Positions 51,101-60,100 of a DNA stretch of 64,000 bases are shown one piece after another (position 1 is the stretch's first letter; every line of letters begins with the position of its first letter). The DNA comes from Arenicola marina. Lineage: Eukaryota > Annelida > Polychaeta > Arenicolidae. The notes under the pieces were generated by a model that ran no database searches, was not told the DNA's origin, and saw only the letters and a program-made list of their open reading frames with translations. The translations under genes were made by a program, and so were the position numbers. The stretch covers positions 7,817,059 to 7,881,058 of the forward strand of contig OZ025253.1 of NCBI GenBank assembly GCA_964019135.1. Reading direction: 5' to 3'.

Positions 51101-54100
51101 AATTGATACTCCGGCTCAAAGATGTCGCTCTCCTTCCGGTTGAAAAATCCAGGGTACACTGTTTTAATTTTGTATAAAACGTATCCGCTAAATCTAGCAT
51201 AGTCTTTATTTTTGTGGAGTCAATTTTATGTCTATGTGTTTCATATCTTATTTGGCTCTTGCTATGGATTCTGAAGACTCGCTGTGGTGAACGCGTTCGA
51301 CGCACTGACAGTGGTGCCGCCGGGTCGAGGGGCCTCCATGGTGTAGCGGTTAGCGCACTAGACCGCAGATCGGTAGGTCCTGGGTTCGGGCACATAATCG
51401 GGGCCATGTTTCATGCACATAAAATACATGCGTTAACCCCAAAGAAAACAAATTAGCAGCATTCCACTTGAACATCGCTTGGACTGACATTTAAGTAAAA
51501 AATGTACATAAAGTACCTGGCATGACATGACCTTGACCTTCCAATTTATGGATGCCCTGCTACCACAGCAAACAGTAGACACCTCGGCGTCTATTTACGA
51601 CCCCGAGAGACCAGAGGTCACAGACGATTCTATAAATATAAATACTCCGCGACTGCACTCGCAAGTCACGCAAAACCTGGCTTCACCCAGTGGCACAGAG
51701 AAGCAAAGCATTCATACACCAGGAACCCAATCTCGGCGAAAAATTACATTTGTAGAGCCGGTCCAGGACTCCAGGCATAGCCTTCGGGTCTGGTGGCTAG
51801 TTCACACAATCACCGTGGGTTTCCAATCCCGATATGCGATGTTTTAACCTATTAAAAAACTTAAAATTGTTGAGTCAATAAGCAATATTTTACATGACGC
51901 CCATGTGCTAAAAACAAATGTCGTGATAAAGGAATAAAACTTGCCCATTGCTTGTCCGTTTTTGTTTTCGCAAGACAGGTCGGAATATCGAGTGGAGTTG
52001 GCGCTGAGGATAGTGGCAGCGTTGGATGGCCCGATTGATGCCCAGAAAAACCAGATATCACATCAGGCGTCATTTCCGCTTCATCTCCAAGACGACGGCA
52101 AGCAATTGATCGCCACGTGACCCTGGGATCAGGCTGTCTCTTACATCACTTCCGGTCCCCACGTCCCGGCATCGCGCATGCAAATCTACATTTCGCCGTA
52201 ACGTTTAATGTGGTGGGTCTCCGATACATTTAACATGGGGACACGGGGCAATTATTCGTCTGTAAAATCTCGCGCGGAAGAAGCGTCTGAAGAATGATGG
52301 AGCATCCACCCGTGGTACAGCGTGACTAGCGCTTTGCTTGATCATATTCATCAAGTGGGCCGCTTATGTCCGGGAGTCCGCTGCGTTTGCTGTTGGACCG
52401 GTTTTATCAATATGGGGCGATTTGACTTCGCTGGGGGGCCGGTTTCGTTAATGGACCGGTTTTGTCCAGCCGGTTTTTTCAAGGGCTGGTTTCGTCAATG
52501 GGCCCGTTTTGTCAAGGGGCTGGCTTCGTCAGAGGGGAGACGCGATGCCATCAGCGAATATCACTTGGGAACGATTTGTTTGCCTTGCTTTCAGCTAATA
52601 TATGGACATGGGGGGTGGCAAAACGACGGGTGGGCCAGGAGGGGGGGGGGGGGGCAAGGATGGCCTGGACCTGCACATGGGGCTCGCATGTCTGGGCGAT
52701 AAAACGCCAGCCTCATTGGTATTCCCGGATGAGCCGAGGAGATGCCGTATCTGGTTAGAAACATCGTGACGGGGTTGATGAACTGGTGCCAGTGGGTATG
52801 GAAGAGGAAGGGTCGGGGTATCACATGACTCCAGAACAACTGGAACTGTAATTTTATGATGTATCAGTGTCATAGAAGATGACTAAGCGAAGCGTTATCT
52901 CATTTTTATTTTCTCTTGGCTATTGTCTGCTTTCCTGCTTCGAACAAGCATATTAATTAACATAAATTAAATTAACATGTGCTCGACATTAGTGCATGCT
53001 ATTTCACCTATTTATCGCCTGTATGTCTAGCATATTCGTGAACACCTTTGCCTACCATACCAAAGTTCAGATTCTTAAAACAAATTCTGGACGAATATTG
53101 CATTTAACGTTGATATATGCTATGCAGTAATAAATGCTATTCAGGGTCTGTTTTTCTTGTCTCCTTCCTTGTACAGTTTCTCGCCACCTCCCAGACGCCG
53201 TGGGCTGTTTGCCTTATCGCACGGGACATCGGATAAACAACCACCGCCCGTGAGACGTAATGGGCGGGACGCACGCAGTGAGAGAGACGCTGTTGTGAGA
53301 TTGAACAAACTATGATACAAGAAAGTCCCAAAGCGTCCCACACGGGAAAGTATTATTTGGTAGCGCCACAATACTGGAGACTGTCACCGCACTGTACAGA
53401 GATTTGTTGCGATACATCGCCACCACAGTGCATGGAGATTGCTACGATGCAGCGCCCCCACGGTGCAAGGAGTTTGCTACCATACAGCGCCACCGTAGCG
53501 CAAGGAGATTGCTACCATACAGCGCCCCCACGATGCAAGGAGATTGCTACCATACAACACCACCACAGCGCAAGGAGATTGCTACAATACAGTGCCACCA
53601 CAGTGCATGGAGATCGCTACCATATAGCGCCACCACACAGCACGGAGATTGCTACCATACAACACCACCATAGCGCAAGGAGATTGCTACGATATAGCGC
53701 CACCACAGTGCATGGAGAGTGCTACCATACAGCGCCACCACAGTGCATGGAGAGTGCTACCATACAGCGCCACCTCTGGGAGGTCGAGACCACACGTGGT
53801 GCACGGTGTGTTGATAACGAGGCGATACACGACAAAACCGGTTCTGGTAGCGGTCACGACGAGTGTCAACCAGAACAAGCACTTAGCAAAGTCGAGATCA
53901 CCAGTTTCCAATCAGATTTGCCCGACATTCTTCTGTTTTTTTCCCCCATGCCTGACATGCCAGAACATACACAACGATCAACTTATGTTGTAGTTTAGCC
54001 GCCGGTCACACAGACCTACTTGTATACATACAGTGACACTGAATGTCTCAGGGTCATGTCGAAGTTTGTCAAAGCCACCTTATTCGTAATGTCGCTGTCA

Positions 54101-57100
54101 TATTTTAAGTAACTGTTCCACAAAGGCACACACAGAGCCCAAGAATACACCACGACTCCTTGTCGAGAGGTCAGCATATTTAATTTATCCCGCATGTTTC
54201 TCAGGGAACCAGCTAGTTCACAGGATGGAACCGGAACCAGCCTCTCAACGTGAACACAATCTCCCGACATGTCCGACGACTTGTCATGTTCACTGGGCGC
54301 AGCCTGGTTTGGGGGTTTGAAGTGGTGCCAGGAACCAGACTGCCTCATTAACATTAGTCGTTATCGGGCTTTTAATAAAATATTATTGACAAAATCTGCT
54401 TCTCATCACGTATTCACACGGGAAAGTACATTTACATCACCTCAACTTAAGACAAGGACAGCCATAAGATATTTCACAGATACTTAAACCGTTCCACCCA
54501 GGTATTCACACCGGCTCAAAGTAATACCTGCTGGACAAAAAATATTTATGGGCTTGAAACATAACATGTTTTGTTCTGCTGCGTCGTTTTGTTTTATTTT
54601 CGCACCGTTTTATTTTTCTATTTCTATGTGTTATCTGTTGGTTGAAGGCCAAAAAAGGGGGCGTAGTGCTTAAACATTTTGCGCAGACAAAAATTGTCCC
54701 ACAAGACGTTGACAGAGACCGTTTGTACGGCCAAGAGATATTAACACCCCAGAAAAATAATCTTAAGTAGAAAATCTTGTTAATGTCCCTTGTTATTAAA
54801 TTGTGGGTAAACACAGGGCGCATGTGTTTCATCCAAAGCCCGCCCCCATCGGGTGTGATCCCTCTGATGTAACTGCCATAGCACCCCCACCCCTTTTTCC
54901 TAACCGGCACCCGTTACATCGCCCATAATTCCAACTCCAGCAATCATCAAACGCCGACAGAAATATCACAGAGCGGCGTTTGTTCGCAGTATACTGACAG
55001 TTATAATTAAAGAGACAGCATCTACAACTTAGCGCCTAATGATGTTGAGTCCTTTTCATTACGGTGTTACCGCGGACTGCCAAACACCGCGAGATCACAC
55101 AGAGGCGCCCTCTGGTATCTGATCCGCCTGGAGCCAAGTTACTCGTGTCTCCCACACCAGGTGTCGCCTGTGTGATGCAATATCCGGGGGAGGGGTCATC
55201 GCAGAGGCGGACTGGGGGGGTGATGAGGGAGGCGGAACGCGGTGTGTGTGTGTTGGGGGGGGGGGGGGAAGAGGAGGGGCGGGGCTGAGGTGATGATTAT
55301 CTATGTAGTTATGCATTTCTGGAGCCATTAAACATGAGCAGAGTCGAGCACAGGTGGAAGCTTGCACTGTGTATTGGAAGGAGGGAGCTGGGCAAAAAAG
55401 GTAGCGGTGGGGAGCGAGTGGTGACAATGGTACCAACTGGGGTATTCAACAGAGATGGTGAACCTGACACCACGCTAGCCTGGTACAACCGACGGCGGCG
55501 TGAGTCATAAATCCTGGCAATAACGACATTGGCGTTGAAGTCTCCACCCAGCAGTACTACTGCGGCGATGGCAAGGCATCCAGGCGATGTTGCCGCCACG
55601 AGAGCCTTTGACAAGGTTTATCACGAGACCATCGACTAAAAAAATCATATTGCGCTCCCTAATTTAATAACGATTTACATAGACTTCCGCCACGACAGAC
55701 ACTCCTGGGTTCGCCGAACACACCTTGCGAGACCCGAGGGGTTTTAGTACATTATCACATTCGTCGCATTGTGCCGGGTGATTTTTTATGATCTAATAAC
55801 ATGTGAAGGGGACCAGTTTCAAGTGCAATAACCTCCCACAAAGAGTAGGCCCGGTACAGTGTCTGGTTGATGTATAGGCTCACCATTCTATTTAACATAG
55901 TATGTTTTGGGAAGTCATGTATAAATATATATGTATATAGAAATGATAGCACATAATACAGGCGTCAAAGTGTATTCCACATCTACTGTGTTATTTAACC
56001 AGTCAGGGATTCATGTTTTATGCTAATATAGTAACTGCACTCAGAGAAACGACTATACATTGCACCACATCGCTGCGGATAGTCTTATTTCTCAACACGG
56101 TGGAAGTCAGAAGACCATTAAAGCCTCATAATACCATGGGATGGGACAATTATTATCCCGATGGTGAAAAATTTGCACATACGGGACGTGAATCCCCAAC
56201 CGCTGGCACGATGGCTGGTCTGGCAGAGATTACTGCACAACGTTAAGGGAAGAATCGTGTGAATTCAGAGGTCTTGGAAGGGGGGAGGTGGGTATGGTCA
56301 GTAGTCTTGGTGTAACCCAATGTTGAGGGTCTGGCCACTTGAAGGTTATCTCAGTCTGTGACTGGCCTTGAGAACGACTTCACTGTTCAGACAAAGTCAT
56401 CAAACAACACACTTGACCTTGTTCACACCCGTCACAACGGTTGGACACAACACTTCCTATTTCCTGATGAAATCGCGAAATGATGAAACACTTTATCAAC
56501 TAGGTCAGTTTATATCCTATGCAGAGAGAATGAGAAACACAATTTCATTTCAACTGTATGCAAGGCCAAGACAGAAATATATATTGCACTATTATATGTT
56601 CGAATTGGCCATAGATGGGGATCTCTTACGTATGTTATCTCACATGGAACTATCCGGCATGCCGATAGGATGTACCACGTGGTACCCCACCAGGTCAGCC
56701 TCGTTCCGGTACCCCTCCGCGCCTCGTTCCAGCGCACCGCGAGCCTCTTTATGGCACCGACCGAGCAGACCTCGTGTCACTAGGTTTGATGAAAGGCGTA
56801 ATCTCCAGTGTTAGCCCGTTACTGACACGAGGTCAAGAGGTCTGGGGCATCAACCATATCTTACCCACAACCTGGCCGGTTCTGACACACCCCTGAAGCC
56901 CGGCCAGTGACGTTTATGCCTTTCGCTGCAGAAACAACGCTGATAGTGCGGCTCTTTAGGCCAGTCTGTGCCCTCCTAATGGGGACTGCAGCTGGAGACT
57001 GTGTACGTAGGGACGGTGTGGGGGCTATATGGGGACTGTATGCGGCAGGCAAAAAGGTGATGATGGTTTATATAGCGAGGGTGTTTGGTTAGTGTAAGAT

Positions 57101-60100
57101 TTGATGGCGGCAGACAAGATGGCTGCCGCTTTACTCCTCATCGCCGACGAGACCTGTGATAAGGCCACGTGTCGTGGATGACAAGGTTAAAGGTCATGAA
57201 GAATGCATCAAGGACGCGGTATCCCTTAGCAACAGGCTCCTGGCATGTCTGGTCATCCTTCATCAGCCACCAGCAAGCACTTAGCATATACCGACCCGCG
57301 ACTGGTACGGTGAGTTATAACTTGTAATAGCATAATTAGCCTAGGCGTGAACCCCCGAACGACCCCAGGCTGAACCCATAACTCAACCTAATCTTTATGC
57401 GGCCCTTCATCACTTGGATGGCAAGATACTGGTTGTAGTTGTGAAGATGACGGGTGGTTTATCCCAGAGCGATTACTGCGCCAGGTCACATAGCTCTCGC
57501 AATTTCTAATGGTGATCGCTACCTGTTCCACTATCATGTTGAATATAAAGCTGGGTCCCTATCCTTACGGTACCAGCCACTACTAGGGAGCGCCATCTAT
57601 TAGCTGGAGATTGATAGCGTGGGATTCGAACCCGCGACGTTGGTCAGAGCAGCCGATATCTTCCAACCGTTTACGGACGTCATCCCGACGTCTGGACACC
57701 GCACATCCAGACCGTGGTACAGCCAACCAGACAGACAGCCAGCTGCCGTCTGGAGGCCATTATATCCCGAAGGCCGCGGATACCAACACGTGTTCTCAGT
57801 TCCTGGATCATTATTCAGATCCATTGCTCATCCTCGCCCTCTCTCTCTCCGGGATCACAACATGGTAATGGTAGTAAACCGGACCACCATATCCTGTTTC
57901 TGCTTCACAGCTGGAGCGGCGGTAAGCCATCGGGATCGAGACGAACTGGACACGATTCCGGAGCGAGTTCCGCAAAGCGACGGTGCCCAGTCCGTGTCAT
58001 TCCGGCTCTATTGACTCAGGTGGTGCATGCTTCAAGTACCCCCACCCCGCCACCCCATTCCGGCCCCCGCCACCCCATTCCGGCCCCCGCCACCCCCTCT
58101 GCCGCCATCCCGCCCCGCCACCTCCCCTCACCTGCGTCACCCCCCTCCCATACCGCCATCCCCCTCCCGCCACCCCCCTCCCACACCGCCACCCCCCTCC
58201 CGGCGCCGCGCCACCCTCCTGCTGTACCAGGGTCATTGATCGCAGAGAGATCATATGCCAGTGGTTATTTGTTCAAGGTGCGGTATATATAAAAAAAAGG
58301 CCGGGGTTAAGTTGTCTTGCAATATCAACATGTTCTGCCGGCCACCTCTATCGGATGTTCACCATGTCAGTGCCATCAGTGGCATACAGTCACAGTGCCA
58401 TCAGTGGCATACAGTCACAGTGCCATCAGTGGCATACAGTCACAGTGTCATCAGCGGCATACAGTCACAGCGCCATCAGTGGCATACAGTCACAGAGCCA
58501 TCAGCGGCATACAGTCACAGTGCCGTCAGTGGCATACAGTCAACAGTGTCATCAGTGGCATACAGTCACAGGGCCATCAGTGGCATACAGTCAACAGTGT
58601 CATCAGTGGCATACAGTCACAGGGCCATCAGTGGCATACAGTCACAGCGCCATCAGTGGCATAGTCACAGTGCCATCAGTGACATACAGTCAACAGTGCT
58701 ATCAGTGGCATACAGTCACAGTGCCTTCAGTGGCATACAGTCACAGGGCCATCAGTGGCATACAGTCAACAGCGCTATCAGTGGCATACAGTCAACAGTG
58801 CCATCAGTAGCATACAGTCAACAGTGTCATCAGCGGCATACAGTCAACAGTGTCATCAGCGGCATACAGTCAACAGTGCCATCAGTGACATACAGCCAAC
58901 AGTGTCATCAGTGACATACAGTCAACAGTGTCATCAGTGGCATACAGTCAACAATGCCATAAGTGCTATACAGTCAACATTGTCATAAGTGGCATACAGT
59001 CAACAGTGCTATCAGTGGCATACAGTCACAGTGTCATCAGTGGCATACAGTCAACAGTGCCATCAGTGACATACTGTCAACAGTGCCATCAGTGACATAG
59101 AGTCAACAGTGCCATAAGTGCCATACAGTCAACATTGTCATAAGTGGCATACAGTCAACACTGCTATCAGTGGCATACAGTCACAGTGTCATCAGTGGCA
59201 TACAGTCAACAGTGCCATCAGTGACATACTGTCAACAGTGCCATTAGTGACATAGAGTCAACAGTGTCATAAGTGCCATACAGTCAACATTGTCATAAGT
59301 GGCATACAGTCAACAGTGTCATCAGTGGAATACAGTCAACATTGCTATCAGTGACATAGAGTCAACAGTGCCATAAGTGCCATACAGTCAACATTGTCAT
59401 AAGTGGCATACAGTCAACAGTGCCAACATTGCATACAGACAACAGTGTAATCAGTGGTATACAGTCCAGTCATACCATAGTAAGACTGACGTCACGGGGA
59501 CAATAAATACCATAGGAACATTGACGTCACGGGGACAATAAATACCATAGTAACACTGACGTCGCGGGGACAATAGATACCATAGCAACACTGACTTCAA
59601 GGCGACAATAAATACCATAGTAACACTGACAAGTGTGTAATAAGTGATCAAAAATATAAAGTTCTTCGGATAGATCAAAGTCCATGTTGGGACACTTTCT
59701 ACAAAGGTCTCGTTATCTCGTCATGGTCTCGTACCATGTCTGGCACCAGGTCTCGCGTGCAACCAAAACTTGTCTTTGACACGAACAAGGCCGCCTATTC
59801 TATCGAAAAGCACTGCGTTCTTGAGAGGTCATTGGTCAATCGGCTGAGAAATGACGAGTACTTAATAACTTTCAGAAAAACACACACTCAGCCCTGAATG
59901 AGACACGAGGTGTTGACCTGCAGTGGCCTTCCGTGTAGTTATGAGAGGGTGTCTGGTCGAGACGTGTGACTGTTTGGACATGATTAATGATTCATATGTA
60001 ATCGAGTTTCTGACATCAAAGTGGCGGTTCGTGTCTGCCGTGTTGAGGGACGGGGCTTCGGTAATGCCATTGTCTTTTATGTACGGTTCTTATTTTTGGC

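Noticed and set aside
51527-51847. Plus-strand 106-codon open frame
   Set aside because: No domain recognised and no promoter or splice support; its end contains a tRNA-like smear.
53312-53998. Plus-strand 228-codon open frame
   Set aside because: Mostly the 35-bp minisatellite; the non-repeat ends have no recognisable domain.
57983-58988. Long plus-strand open frames up to 275 codons
   Set aside because: Translated C-rich repeat and 25/26-bp minisatellite, open in several frames at once.
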